Assembly: GCA_032622095.1 (NCBI GenBank)
Contig: CP136061.1
Coordinates: 130,274,754-130,338,753 of the forward strand
DNA: 64,000 nucleotides
Direction: 5' to 3'
Origin: Siphonodentalium dalli
Taxonomy: Eukaryota > Mollusca > Scaphopoda > Gadilida > Siphonodentaliidae
Below, piece by piece: positions 12,001 to 27,000 of this stretch (positions are counted from its first letter, which is position 1; every line of letters starts with the position of its first letter). A model generated the notes under the pieces. That model saw only the letters and a program-made list of their open reading frames with translations, was not told the origin of the DNA and did no database searches. The position numbers were made by a program, and so were the translations under genes.

Positions 12001-15000
12001 CAAGTTGCTGTACATTAAAAACGACAAATTCACATGCTCGTTCAAGCGCAGTTAGTCTATTTTCCCCATGTTAAAGGACATCTACAAATACTAAATAACG
12101 CTAACCTACTGCCGAATGTTTGACACGACAACTGTTAACATATTTGGGCTGAATTCATCTGACGCGGTATTATTCCTCAAAATAAACAACAAAACCATCG
12201 TTACTTGGAAATGTAGTTTGGGCTAACATTTACATAAATCCTCCAGATCAATTATCCGACACACACGTCAGATGAAAAAGTCACATGAAGTAACCGGCCA
12301 AATTGGCCGAAATGAGAAACATAGCAGATAGAGTTGTCCCTCTTGTAATGTCTATTGGAATGGAGCATTCACTGTGGACATCAACTTGTTTGAACATAAC
12401 AGGAGCAGTGAATCTGAAATCTGCATCCGCTACAGAATGTGGTAACTGAGCATTGGGCAAGGGATCTCTTTATTTAGATGGCATATAGCCATATACATCA
12501 TTGTCAATCTATACTTTCAAAGAATATGGATTTAACCCTTTGATTACAGGAATGGATTGTTTAATCATTTCTAAAAGTATGTAGTGGAATCAAGTGGATT
12601 GGTCCATTCTTCATTGGGTTGTTTAATCATTTCTAAAAGTATGTAGTGGAATCAAGTGGATTGGTCCATTCTTTATTTATAGGGATGTTTTAGGTCCTAT
12701 AAAGTGCTGATGACAACATTAGAAACATTCTTGGGATTTATTCTGTAGGGATGTTCATTTACTAGTAGTTAAAGTTATGTGAAAATATTCTGCTGAGGTG
12801 TTCAGAACTGAATATTAATCATTATTTTCATAAATTTGATATCCCGATAGGTAGTTGAATACTATATTCTTCCAGTCGAGATACTGTTGGAATATTAACT
12901 TTTGTCGATTAATTAAATTGATATCCAGATAGGCAGATGTTTACTGCATTCTTCCAACAGAGATACTGTTTGAATATTAACTTGTTGGTTAATTAAATTG
13001 ATATACAGGTACAGGTAGGCAGTTTATTATCTACATTCTTCCAGTGGAGATACTGTTTGAATATTAACTTGTCAGTTAATTAAATTGATAACCAGGTAGG
13101 TAGTTGAATACTACATTCTTCCAGTGGAAATACTGTTTGAATATTACTGTAAATTGTCCGTTAATTAAATTGATATCCAGATAGGCAGATGTTTTATACA
13201 TTCTTCCAGTTAATTAAATTGATATCCAGGTACATGTAGGGCCATGTAGGCATTTGGTTACTAAATTCTTCGCGCGGAGATACTGTTTGAATATTGACTT
13301 GTTGGTTAATTAAATTGATATCCAGGTACATGTAGACCGTTGATTACTAAATCCTTCCAGCGGAGATACTGTTTGAATATTAACTTGTTGGTTAATTAAA
13401 TTGATAACCAGGTAGATAGTTGAATAATACATTTTATACTCAACAGAATATATGCAGCAAATGAATGAATTTGAGCCATAGATTATTACACTCATGTTCT
13501 CTATGAATGATACAAACATGGTAATTATAATGAAAATGATTTATGACTCGAGTCGGATTTAGTGTACAGTACCGCTTTAACTTGTAGGTTAATTAAATTG
13601 TTATCTAAATAGGCAGTTGATTGCTACATTCTTCCAATGGAGATACAGTTTGAATATTAACTTGTAGGTTTTATTCACTGAAGTAAGTCCATAATATGTC
13701 TTTAAAGGCATGGATGGCCTTCGCAGTGGGTATTGTCATTAAAATATTCACTTCCGTTAAAACCGCCATAAACAGAAAGAGTATTAAAATATAGACTGAC
13801 TTTGTTCTTATACCAATTATAAATACCGTGTAAATAGCATGTTATTGTCAAGTTCGTATGCTGTGTTATGTAAACAAAAGGCATATCATATTACAGTACA
13901 GTACGTAAAGAGTATGCGATCAGCAAAACATTGAACACCAGGGAGACCCCACTGTTGAACTTTGGTTAAAACTGCCACCAAGTTGTTTACAACATACCAG
14001 TATAGCGCTCGCTAATCCTTGCCACTCAAAATTTTGGGGTTGAATGGGTCACTGTGAATCACTCTCCTAAAAATCGCCACGGATTGAGTGTTTTGTTTTA
14101 CGTGCAGTATATAAACAAATTCTCGGCTCAAACAAAGTTTGTTTTGTGGATAATATTGCATTCATACTGTCATTATACTATACTATTAGTATATTCTTGA
14201 GGAAATTTTCATAAATTTGTAACTATAATTTCTAAATTATAACCTATAACGAAGGCCATCCATGCCTTTAAAGATATATTTTGCACTTAATTCACTGATT
14301 TCAGTGAATCAACTGGTAAGCGAGTACCGGTGCACTGTGCACACTGAATAATTGTAGAATTCAACTAATATTGCTGACAATTCCAACCACACCGATCTTA
14401 CAATTTAAGAAAACGCAAGGTCTGAACTCCTCACATTTGTAAACATTTAGTTGCAGATAAACGAACATCACTCATTCCACTACCGGTAATGAGAATCACT
14501 GTATAGTACTCATGTACATGTGTATACTGGCATAAATAACGCATTTTTGAATTTCTCTGGCATAAATATTTTTATGCAAACTGTTCACAACAGTTAATTG
14601 ATGGCATGATGTGGTCTGGTAGAATTGTTCATAATATTATTTCACAGAGTCAAGAGCTAGATTATGAATACATTTATGGATGATGATTTGAATCATGTTC
14701 AAAATATACAGAAGCCTTGAAACAGTGTGTCTGACTGCAGAATAAGATCCCCAGAGGGTGAATTTAATGACGCTGTCCCGCACAGTGGGCTAGCATCACC
14801 AAATTCACCATTTGGGAATTTTGTACTGCTTAGGCCTCACTCAACTGCTATGGGAGACCTAGGATCAGACTGAAGTTCCCCAGTTGAAGTTGGTGATGTT
14901 CAACCATTAGTCTCCTCGATTATGCATTTTGTCTTCTGCAAATTAAGGTATATAGAAACTGAACAGAAGAGAAAAAGTAACTAAAACAATGTTAATTTGA

Positions 15001-18000
15001 GACTATATATACTTCCCCAGAAGATGAGTCTTAAGCAGAATGAGGTCCCCCAGAGGGTGAATTTAGTGATGCTAGCCCACCTAAATTCACCCTCTAGGGA
15101 CCTTATTTTTCTACAATTGATAGACACACTATTTCAAGATTGAATATACATTAATGTGTGTCTTGTGCATTGACAGCCACAATGGATTAAAGTACCACTC
15201 CAAAAAACGATGTTTGGATACAGGACAGCAGATAATAGCTGTGGACTTGAATACAGACACGGGGCAGGATGCCGTAGGCGCATCATCAGTTCCAAGGATA
15301 ACAACGAGTCCAGCGTTGAAACACGTTACAGGTTTGTTTTTAACTCTGAGGTTTATGACAGGAATGCGCTGGTGCAGCACTAAAGATCATGTGCCAGTGC
15401 ATTGTCTTATATATGCGAGTCTCCCATAGGGAGCCTTGCATATATAAGAAAATGTACTGGCTTACAAGGTCATGGTAAATATTGTTAGGCAATATTTATA
15501 TTGACCTTGTGAGGCTCCCTACTCTCAGGATCCAAATAAAAGAAGGGTGCAGAATAAAAGTAGGGGGTGGAAAATATAAAGATTAAATAATAGTAGGGGG
15601 CGGAACAAAAGCAGGGGTGGGAAAACTGAATGCTATCCTCTGAACATTTGATTTTCAACACCAAATCCCTAAATGACATATGTGACAATGAAATTAATGA
15701 TCCTAAAATCAAACAAAAATCAGTTTTTGATAAAAATTATCTAAAACTAACTGTTTATTCAATTTTCGAACCCCCAGATAATTTTATATAAAATATATGC
15801 CATATTATATACCATCTGAAAGAGGAAGCTCCAAAACATTGTATTATTGACGTACCGGTATTTGGTGTAATAAACTGCGAACATGTTGTTTTTGTTGAGA
15901 TACCGACTTAGTGTTCTGTGCTCAAGTTTCTTTATTTTCAATGGAGGGGAATAACTCTATATCTTAAGATATAGAGTTATTCCCCTTCCTTTGAAAATAC
16001 ATTTTGAGTTTGAATTCTGTTGCATTCTGGGAGCCATAACAGGGGAAATCTTTCTATGATTTCAGCTGTTTTCTATTTCTCTATGGGCATTTTCTGAGAC
16101 ACAGACATTTCAAATGGTGATGAATTATAGTACCGGTATGTTAATTATATTTTATGGCAGATTGTTATTAAAATCATATACAATGTATCAAGGCACTATA
16201 AAACAAATAATCGGTGACTGGAATATTAAATGGGCCTTTAATATTATGTTTATTGTAATCCTTAAATCTAAGAATTATATGTGAAATGCAGTGATTATTC
16301 ATTATTATAATTATATTCTAGATAGCTATCTGGGAAGTCCTCCACTGGTATATATTACAATGTCATTACTAATTTGCAACCATGTGGTACGTTTTCATGT
16401 AACAGCTACATGTAGTGTTTCATTTGTAAATTAAGTACTTCACACAAAACGTGTGATCGAAAGAAATAACATTTGTAAATATAACCTACAAAAGATCGGG
16501 AAAGGAGTAAATAATAACAGTAGAGTTGTCTTGCTTCCAGTTGTAGTTGGAGTATTGTGCTCGTAAGTTGATTTGGTTTCTGAGAAATAATTGTTTTTAA
16601 TTTTCAATTGGTTTTGTATTGGGAAGATTTTTCATTAATTGACTCCCTAAACGACAAACAATAAAAAAACAACAAATATGGCAGTATATTTCGCTGTTTG
16701 TCAGGTGAGTATATTTTCGCAAGACAGACTGAAAAGGGGGTGCTTTGTTTTTGTTTCCACTTCCAGGAAGTTCTGACATATTACGCACTGAGTTGGATGA
16801 CAATAGACGAATTCAACAGGTCACAGTCATTGATGCTGATAGTATTAATATTAATATATTATACCACTCCTCCCTATGCCTATGGTTGGGTGGTCATTCT
16901 GACACTTTCCATTATTGCGTTCATGTGCAAGTTTATGACAATAGAACAGATGTGTTAAAACTGTTTTCTTTCACTGTAGTGCGTGTTTAAAAAAGATCTA
17001 GAATAATTTCAAATGATGGTATTTTAGGTATAGCGATTGCCATTCTGGCACCCATATATGTATTTTTGACCCCAGAAATAACGTAGGCATCCAAATAAGC
17101 TGTGTAGGGGTGCAATTTTGTTTTGAATATCAAGCATACAGGTATGTTTATTTGAGTCCTGATCAGGGTTGGTGATTTTTTTTCTTTTTCTAATTGTTAT
17201 GAATATATGCAATTGTGCAATCTCTTTGATAAATGAAGGTTCAAAAAGGTGTTGCTTATTATATACAAGGCTAGATTAATAAGAATTCTGTTATAGTATA
17301 TATATATTTTTTTATACCTATCAAACACAAATGCGGTATCATGGCAGTACATATATAGCGACCACGTACTTTAATTATGCATACATGCACTTAAGCCAAT
17401 GTGAGTTCCAATGTTGTGATATCTGGATAGGTAGACCAGTGCTTAAAGATTTACTAATAAATTTAGTAAATTTCGCTGAAAACTGAATATATTATCAATT
17501 AGTTCATGCCATGAATATCTACTCTGGCTTAGAGGTGCCACGATTATTGATTTTGATAATCGATAATCGGTCGTCAATAATCGATTATAATTGATTAATC
17601 ATACCTAATATCAATAACAGTGGAAGTATTCCTTAATATGGCCTATTGGCTGGCTGTTGGTTAAAAAACTCGGCTGATGTAATATTTACGTTAATAATGT
17701 GCACCATAAACCACCGGTAATGACTAATGAGCACAATGTATTCAATACCAGCACATTTCTCGGCGATGTCATGGTTATAATAATTGTGAGTTCATTAGAT
17801 AGCCATTAATTTCAGTGTTATGAATAGCCAAACATACAAGCAGTATAAAGTAGGAATGCATGACGGACTGCCGGCAGTTCCTAAAAAAAGAAATCTAATG
17901 TTATGGAAACTATAAGTTTCAGCAAACTTCCAGAATGTGGATAACAATCACAAAGGTGGCCCCCCCACCCAGAAATTTCAGGACTCAGAACAAGTTAAGT

Positions 18001-21000
18001 AATTGATAATAGTGAGTTTCATTCAGCAGTCACCACACGATAAGTGATAGCCTGCATTAGTAGCATCTAAGTATACTCATGTTGTCGGAATCTCTTTGAT
18101 GCACGATCAAAGGTTGTTACCCTTCAGTTGTAGATTATAATGTGTAAAACAGACAAGGAATTCAATAATACCCGTCCGAAATAAATAACGGAGATTAATC
18201 GACGACGGATATGGTAATCGATTATCGGCTTTATCAATGGTTCATCGATTATACGATTAATCATTGCACCCCTACTCTGGCTAACTCCCATAGAGATCAT
18301 ATTCCACCAGTACAAAACTTGGGAAATTTTTGAAGTTTTGACAGGGAACCTTATAAAGTCGATAAGATAACGCGGGGAATATATTTCTTAGTTATTATCT
18401 GTTCCTTAATTGATCTACTTTACTGTAGGTGAAGGTCCCAAGTCGTAATTTGATGCTTTTCCTTGACTTTTGTGAGCCGATATCCCAATAAACATTGAAT
18501 TAATTACCCAGGAGAAATTGCATAATTGTAAGCGATGTGAAGCAAAATAGCTCACAAAGTCACTTAAATCGTGAAATTTTGAGTTGGGACCTTCACCGAC
18601 AGTGAAGTACATTATTAAGAAACAGATAATAACTAAGAAATATATTCCCCATGTTATTTTTCGACTTTATAAGGTTCCCTGTTAAAACTCAAAAAAGTTC
18701 CCAGGTTTTGCACTGCTGGAATATATTATCTCTACGGGCGTTAGTCAGAGTAGAGGTTTATAGCATGATCTAATTATCAAACTAGAGTAGTTTAGATGGC
18801 ATAGTGTATGGTAGAATTACTCGGTTGCCATTTACTTGTTATACTGAACAGGCTGTTGCTGGAGCATTAATTATCATGGTACCATGCAGCATATCTGTAG
18901 TTTCTATAGGGTTGACAATTACTGTACAATTTCATATCTATTATCCAATTGTGTATATTGTTTAATCATAATCATGTTATCGTTTACAAAAACCTTGTTA
19001 GATATTGCAAGTTCTTGACAGTTTGCAATCATTTCAAATTTTTTGATTTAAATCGATGATTTTTTTGAAAAAAATCATTGATTTAAAACATCGCTTGATT
19101 TAAATCAGCCAACCCTGGTCCTGATGACTCCTGATAGTATGGGAGACTCACACATATAAGAGAATACATTGGCACAGGGTTTTCAAACAATTTCAGAAAG
19201 CTCCAGTCATGTAAGGGTTAACTCTTTCTATACTAAATACTCATTGATGAGTAGTTCCCTAATGTTCAGATAATATGTTCATGTCATTTGTTGAACTTAT
19301 TTAAAATCTTAACATTTCCCACCAATGAATATGAATTCTTATGCACTAGTGTCTGTCTTTCGTCTGCTTTTATAACCTGGTGAACCCTCCAAATGAATAA
19401 TAGACCATTCCGATGTATACTATTATAACTGATGGGAGAACTGTTTTGTAAAGAAAGGGCTAAATGTCTGTTTGAATCCCAATGAATACTAGTCAGTGAT
19501 CCATGCCACAAAATAACAAAAATACATAATCCACCAAGATGCATATCTAAGGCCTATTAGTCTCCACCAAATGATAGAAAATCACTTGAAGATTTTACTA
19601 TTTTTTCTGTCCCAATATGTTGTGCTTCGATAGAATGGCAACTACAAGATAGATTTCTGTCATCTTTTGTTCTCAGAATCAACCACTATGGGCCAGCCAA
19701 GTTTGGATATAGTGTGTCAGACATTTGCAGTATGAGGTTCCCAGAGGGTGAATTTAGTGACGTTATCATGCACGGTGTGCTAGCATCACCAAATGCACCC
19801 ACTGAGAACCTCATTCTGCTTAGGCCTCAACTGCCATGGGAGACCTAGGACAGATTGAAGTTTTCCAGTTGAAGTTGTTGATGTTCACCAATTAGTCACC
19901 TGGATTACTAGTATGCATTTATCTTCTGCAAATTAGGGGATACAGAAACTGAACAGAATTAAGGGGGAAAAGTAACTAAAAATGTTTTAATTTGATACTA
20001 TGGATACTTCCCAGAAGATAAGGCCTAAGCAGAATGAGTTCCCCAGAGAATTTGGTCCTTCTAGCCTGCTGTGTGGGGTAGCGTCACTAAATTCAACCTC
20101 TGGGTACCTCATTCTGTAAATGTCAGACACACCATATCCAGGCTTGGGGTCAGCTCAAAACTAGTACTGAACTGCTCAAAACAAACCTTGGTACATTTAC
20201 AATATATTATATAATATTGTATTATTAAAAAAAAAATTTAACTTCCAAATGGTATATATTAAATATAAAATATATAATGTTAAAATTAGATGGAATTCAA
20301 CTGGTATATAGAAAACACATTACATAAGCACCAGCCAAAAATTATTCTAAATTGTTTAGTAGTTCTTGGTGGATGCAACTAATTTTGACAATGAAATTTG
20401 AATTCTTCTTCCAACATCTTGTTTTGCAGGCTGTGAGATGGCTTGAAACATTTCATATAAAACTTATTGCTTTCTATACATCTGTCTGCCTTTCATTATA
20501 GATATGGTACAGACGCCACTTCAGATACAATGTCCCAGTTGTAGTGCTTCCGAGTTGGGAGTCGCCACCAAGCCACAGTTCGGAACCAGTCATGCCAATA
20601 ACTTGGCGCTTAGGCCAAAGGCTTTACAATGTGATGTTGGGGCTCCTTCACCTGCAGATGACAGACTACGAGATTTCGCAATCATCGCCACTAGTCCTCA
20701 AAGTCCGTTAATGCAGCAGAAATCATTCCAATGGGATGATGCTAGGTATGTTTATAGTGTAGCTGCCACTGTGTAAATATAGAAGGCCAATGACTTCACT
20801 GCACGGGAGGCCTAGATCTCTTGGTCATAGTCCTTTTGTGTGATCACTGAAGTTAAGCAACTCTGTCCCTGGATGGGTGAACGGTTAGCTCATACAGGCA
20901 CTTTTGTCTCCTGCACTTCTCTCTCTCTCTCTCTTTCTCGTTCTGTTACATTGGAGTCTCGTTCCGGAACTCAAGAGTTGTGCCATAGATATAGGTATAT

Positions 21001-24000
21001 TGTATATATATGACTGCTCTGAGGGAGGACCTGGGTGAGGTTCACATGTTGTGAACCCATGCCTGCAAATTAACATTGTTTTAGTTACTTTTTCCCTTCT
21101 GTGCAGTTTCTATATTCCCTAATTTACAGAAGATATAATGCATAATCGAGGTGACTAATGGGTGAACATCACCAACTTCATTAGTCCAAATCTGCACATA
21201 CAAAAACCAGATAAGATATTTGGATAGCGAAATGCAATTGCCCCATTGCCATGTCTATGACATGAGTTGCACCCGGGGTTGGAATTCTAGTCTAATTTAC
21301 TCGATTCTAGTCTAATTTACTCGATTTTCCCCTAACAAATCAATACCTGATGCTATATATATTGGAAAGAGTGACATTTTATGGTTATAATGGTGTATAA
21401 CAATCTAACTGTAAGTGTTCCATAATGTACTCGGCTAAGTTCGGCTTCTATGCCAACAATCGAGTACACCCAAAATCACTCATAAACAATTGAGTACACC
21501 AGATCGCCGACAACGTGCTATTTTATTCCAATATCCCACCACTATTATGTGTATATTTTGAATGTAAGTGATCCTATATTACTTATTAGTTAAACATTTC
21601 TTACACGGAATGTCTCGCGGAGTCGCGATATATATGTAATTTTTAATTTACAAATTACTGGGTATAAGTGATAGAATTAATTCAATTTATGACCATGTGG
21701 TTGTGTTTATGTTTATCTTACGATTGCTAGAATATCTTTGCCGGAATATGCCAATGTCACTTTGTGAGGTCAATTGAGTTCGCATACTTTTTAGCTCAAC
21801 TTACTTTGTAAGTTTGAGCTATTGCCATGGGTTGGCGTCCGTCGTCCGTGTGTGCGTGTGTCCGTCAACAATTTCCTTTGGCGCGGGCTACAGGTCGTAC
21901 CTTTGGTCTGATCTTTTTGAAATTTGACATTGACATGTAGATGGGAACGAGTCATTTTGAGGTCATTTGGCCAAAAAACATGGCCCCTGGCGGCCATCTT
22001 GGATTTCAAAATTAAATCCATTGGCGCGGTCTACAGGTCGTACTGTTCATCTGATCATCATGAAATTTGTCATGGATGTTAATATTGACATGTAGATGGA
22101 AACGAGTCATTTTGGGGTCGTTCGGCAAAAAACATGGCCACCAGCAGCCATCTTGGATTTTACTCTTTGCATGACTAAATCCTTTGGCGTGGGCTACATG
22201 TCGTAGCTTTGGTCTGATCATCATGAAATTTGTCATGGATGTTAATATTGACATGTAGATGGAAACGAGTCATTTTGGGGTCATTCGGCCTAAAAACATG
22301 GCCACCAGCAGCCATTTTATATTTGACTCTTTGCATGACTAAATCCTTTGGCACAAGCTACAGGTCGTACCTTTGGTCCGATCATTATGAGATTTGTCAT
22401 GGCTGTTGACATGACATGTAGATGGGAACGAGTCATTTTGGGGTCGTTCGGCCAAAAAACATAGCCGCCAGCGGCCATCTTGGATTTTACTCTTTGCATG
22501 ACTAAATCCTTTGGCGTGGGCTACAGGTCGTAGCTTTGGTCGGATCTTCATGAAATTTGTCATTTTGGGGTCGTTCGGCCAAAAAACATACCCGCCAGCA
22601 GCCATATTGGATTTTACTCTTTGCATGATTAAATCCTTTGGCGCGGGCTACAGTGCATAGCTTTGGTTGGATCTTCATGAAATTTGTCATGGATGTTAAC
22701 AATGACATGTAGATGGGAACGAGTCCTTTTGGGGTCATTCGGCCAAAAAACATTGCCGCCAGACCTGTTAACCTCACAAAATATTTTCCGGGAGATTGGT
22801 CACGACTTTCCGTGAGATTGTGGTCATCATCCGGGAGATTTAAAAAAAATTTATTCCTTCAGATTCCTTTTGCATTTTCATAATTTTTACAACAAAAATA
22901 AAAAAATATATGATCAGCTATCACACAGAAACATGCAAGTTTTATGCCAAATTAACAAGTATTCTTAAGGAAAACATTTACTGTGTAGATTTTACTTTTA
23001 TTGTCTCATTAAAAGAGAAAATATCGTAGGCTACCGGGGAACGTATATTCAACTGTAAACTACTTTCGATTTCATTTAATTCTCGCGAGATTTCAAATGT
23101 CACATTAAAAAGTACAACTCAGAAACGGATTCCTAAAGTTTAAAAGCTAGAACATGTGCTTCTTTTGAATTTTATCAGACCAATAAACTTTGTTGGTAGT
23201 TTCCTCCGTGCTTATCTCTAGTGGGTTGATAATTGGGTTAATTGAGAACAGGTCACCTCTGTTCAGTCTGGTGATCTCGTTCAATAGAACTTAGAAGGTG
23301 TTTGTTGTTTTATTGTCCTGTGACCCTGCTGTGAGAACAATGTTGATATTACGACGCCAGATTAATCATGGGTGTTAATTGCCGCAATGATGTCGCAGTC
23401 GGATACCAGGGATGTGTTGATAGCCTGTCTACTGGTCAAATATATCAAATAAAGAGACTATTCTTTGTGACTTTATACAGCAGCTGAATCCGGGAGATTG
23501 TCATGCCTGTGCGGGAGATCGTGCTCAAATCCGGGAGTCTCCCGCACAATCCGGGAGGGTTAACAGGTCTGATGGCCGCTATTTTGGATTTCAAAATTAA
23601 ATCCATTGGCGCGGGCTACAGGTCATACTATTCGTCTGATCATCATGAATTTTGTCATGAATGTTAATATTCAGGAACTTGTCATGATTGTCTTTCCTAT
23701 TCCTCCATTTACTGTCAACCATTAAATTATTCCCCTACCTAAGTTGAGCTACAGTGTCATAGACACTTTCATTCTAATATGTAAACACTGGAAATATCTT
23801 TATTTCACATTAAATTACTGCCTAAAATTAACATTCTGCAAATGTGCAAACACGCGGAGTTCTGAATGAATCTCGAGTGGTTTCTATTATCTTCCTTGCA
23901 GCGTAATATACCGTCCATGCATATAAGGGGACATCGATATATATTCTTATTTATAGCAGGCTAGCAGCACTATGTCATGGTGCTCAAAAGGTCATTTAAA

Positions 24001-27000
24001 TTATCGCGCTGTCTTTGCTGGCCACTATATAGGCCCATTTATGTAATATACTGGTATGTATATATGTTTAATAAAATAATTTATAACAGGATATACATGT
24101 ATATGTACTGGTATATGTATGCACAATTTGCCAAGAAGATATGCTATTTGCAATTTACAAGATCGGGTTGTATCAAATAATCTGCACTGCATATAATATC
24201 AAGTTGCTATTGCATCAGTGTCTAATCAAGTAACCTGTGGGGGTTTTAATTTCCAGTTTGCACGGACACCAAAACTGACAAATAACACTTGTGCTAGTCA
24301 AACATCATTATGGTGGTCAAGACCAAAGACTGCCACCGACCAGCGGTGCCCTTAATTGACTTGATAGACTTGATAAATATTCTCTGATTCTCATTGTCAT
24401 AACATATCCGAAACAGTTCCATTTGACAGAGGTATGTTAACCCTTGGGATACCAGCTTTTTTGGGGTAACCACAGCTCCCAGGATATACACAAAGGTAGT
24501 AGCAATTGTGGTGGAATACCTCAGAAAACGAGGGCTCCAGATAGTAGTGTACATAGACGACTGGTTGTCTGAATCAGACAAAACAAGATATTGAAAAATA
24601 GAGATCTGTTTTTGTGCACCCTGATGAAGCTAGGTTTTATAATAAATGTGAAGAAATCAGTTCTAGTTCCCACTCAAATAATAACATACTTGTGAGAAGT
24701 TTTTCATCTGGGGCAGGGTTTTGTTTGTCTGACTAGAACAAATAGAAGCCATGAAATGAGCAGTGCTGAGTATAATGTTGGGCTGAGTTTCAGCGAGGTA
24801 TTTTCTCTGCTTGCTAGGAATGATAGCATTAGTACCGAATGCCCGTCTATTTATGAGGCCTATACAGATGCATTTACTGAACAAGTGGGATCGAACAGAT
24901 TCTAATGAACACACAATACCATGTACCAGTTCTCCTGGCCTTCTGGCTAAAAACACCAAAAAAGGTTCAGGGTTGATCACTGTAGACTCCCACCAATTTA
25001 GTTATGGTCACAACGGACGCAATCTTAAAGGGGTGGGGGAATCATTTGGAGGGTCAGACAGTACAAGGGGTATGGTCAGAAGAAGATATGTTCCTTGCAC
25101 ATCAATTGCCTGGAAAGTAAGCTGTATTTCTGGTGATAAAACATTTTACACTCAGCCTGAGCAAGAATTCAAACAGACAATACGGCTCAATATATAAATC
25201 ATCAAGGGGGACGAAGTCTGTGACTTTGTGTCAATGGCACAATAGTTATGGTCTCTTGCTCAAACACAAGGGATGACCTTAGCTAGAAGCCGCCCATGTA
25301 GCAGTAGTTTCGTATCATTGGCCGATTTTCTGAGTCAGAATTATGTCAGAGACACAGAAAGGGAACTTTGTCCGAATATAACCAAGCAGATATTCAAAAT
25401 TTGGGGACAACCTTTAACCCATTAAGTGCCAAGTCCGATTTTTGTATCAACCCATATTTCCTTGATATGAAAGGGTTAATTGATCTATTTGCCACTTCAC
25501 AAAACAAAAAAGCACCAATATATTGATTGTAGAAAAATGTAGGCATGTGCGATAGATGTGCTGTCCATTCCTTGGGAACAGATGTTTGCATATGCATTCC
25601 CACCATTACCACTAGTGGATAGACTACAGACACACATGAGCCAATGAGACAGATATTGTATCCGAAATTGCTGAAAATATTGATAGATCACCCTTTTCTG
25701 TTGCCAACAAAGGAAAATTTGTTGACAGAGTTCAAGAGGAGGGTGATAAATCTGAACATAGAAAAATTGACTGTTTGGCATTTGTCAACAGATGTCTCCA
25801 AGCAGAAGATTTTTTTTCTGAACAATCTAGATAATTGGTTGTGACATCCTGGAGAAAGGGTACACAGAAAGATTACAAAAGTAAATTCAGAAGATTTTAT
25901 AGCTGGTGTAGTGAAAGGAAATTTAATCCATAGGCTTCAAGCATCTTTGACACAGTGCACAAATTTTCTAGCTGATTTGTTTGCGGGATTAAAGTATAGG
26001 AATATATCAGGTTACAGATCTATGTTGTTTTCAACATTAACCACTATTGATGGGGTTCATATCGGGCAGCAAACTAAGATTATTAGAATGTTAAAAGGGG
26101 TGTTCAATACAAAGACCACCGACAATTTATTTAATACCTAATTGGGATCTATCTAAAGTCTTACAAATGTTGAGGAATCCACCTTTTGAACCTTTGGAAT
26201 GTTCATCTCTCAAATATCTTACATGGAAAACAGTTTTCTGGGTGGACATAAATGCATTTAGAAGATGTAGTGATATTCAATCATTGCGCATAAATCTTGA
26301 ACATATGAGGCAACAAGAGAATGGTATATACATTTCTGAGAAGGGGTCTTTCCAAACAAGATAGTCTCATACAGGAATCCCCTGATTTTTGTCCCAGTAT
26401 TTTCTGAAGACAAGAAATTAGACCCAAAGACAGCAGTATTACTTTATATAGTAGAAAACTCAGTCTATTAGGGACAATAATAAAACCCAAAAGAAAAAAG
26501 ACATGCATATACGTTAAAATGAACAATACAAGCATGGATGAATCTTCACCATGAGATGAATCAACAGTCGACAGCCCAGAGGAAGCTATGAAATCAGATA
26601 TAGTTCAAGATGAATATATTTCTGGTAAGTAGCTAGTTTACGATAATAAAATTGTTAGATTTCGAACAAGTCCAAATTTTATGAGTAAACTATACTTACC
26701 TGAAATATATTCAGCCCGCCCTTCCTCGCCTCTGTTTGGTTCAAAGTCTCATGGTAGCCTATTAGTGCATGAGATTTTAAGTGGGGATATTGCCGTCAGA
26801 TGATGTAGTTACAACGTTTGTGTAAAAAACATGATCCGGAAACGGACCAATAGTAAGGGTGAGAAATGGCATTTATGCGTCGAGGTCATGATAGAGTTCA
26901 AGATGAATATATTTCATGTAAGTATAGTTTGCTCATTAAATTTGGACTTGTTTCAAATCTAACAATTTTACAGAAATACAAATGAGTGGTCTTAGTTCAG

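Larger units (their letters stand above)
7341..12310. mobile_element. 4.97 kb block present only in the left arm
   Basis: In the right arm the flanks are directly joined (about 56511-56515), with only AA shared at the junctions. The block is composite: a MULE-like element (7400-8978), minisatellite elements (about 9000-9890), a piece of the GCCAT-rich minisatellite family (10040-10530), and a 173 bp tandem duplication (11297-11600). No terminal inverted repeat is apparent, so mechanism and class are unresolved. It may be one large element that has absorbed others, or a deletion in the other copy. Confidence 0.75.
17164..19117. mobile_element. Outer hAT-type element of a three-level nest (left)
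   Basis: Ends CAGGGTTGG / CCAACCCTG with the perfect 8 bp duplication GTCCTGAT (17156-17163 and 19118-19125). Subterminal sequence is rich in GATTTAAATCA. 1954 bp including a foldback element and a second hAT inside it. No transposase. Mirror 47141-49093. Confidence 0.88.

Noticed and set aside
7341-12310. Helitron identity for the left-only block
   Set aside because: One strand begins TC, but the other end is CTTG rather than CTRR, and no Rep/helicase or clear 3' hairpin is seen.
15154-15176. ATG at 15154 as a gene start
   Set aside because: It precedes a good acceptor at 15175-15176; phase continuity with exon A shows this part is intron.
16698-16958. Hydrophobic 86-residue ORF preserved in both arms
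   Set aside because: Preservation is expected from arm identity; no family, start context or splice evidence.
21791-22777. ORFs rich in HAKSKIQDGCW motifs
   Set aside because: Translation of the ~150 bp minisatellite; period of the protein repeat equals the DNA unit.
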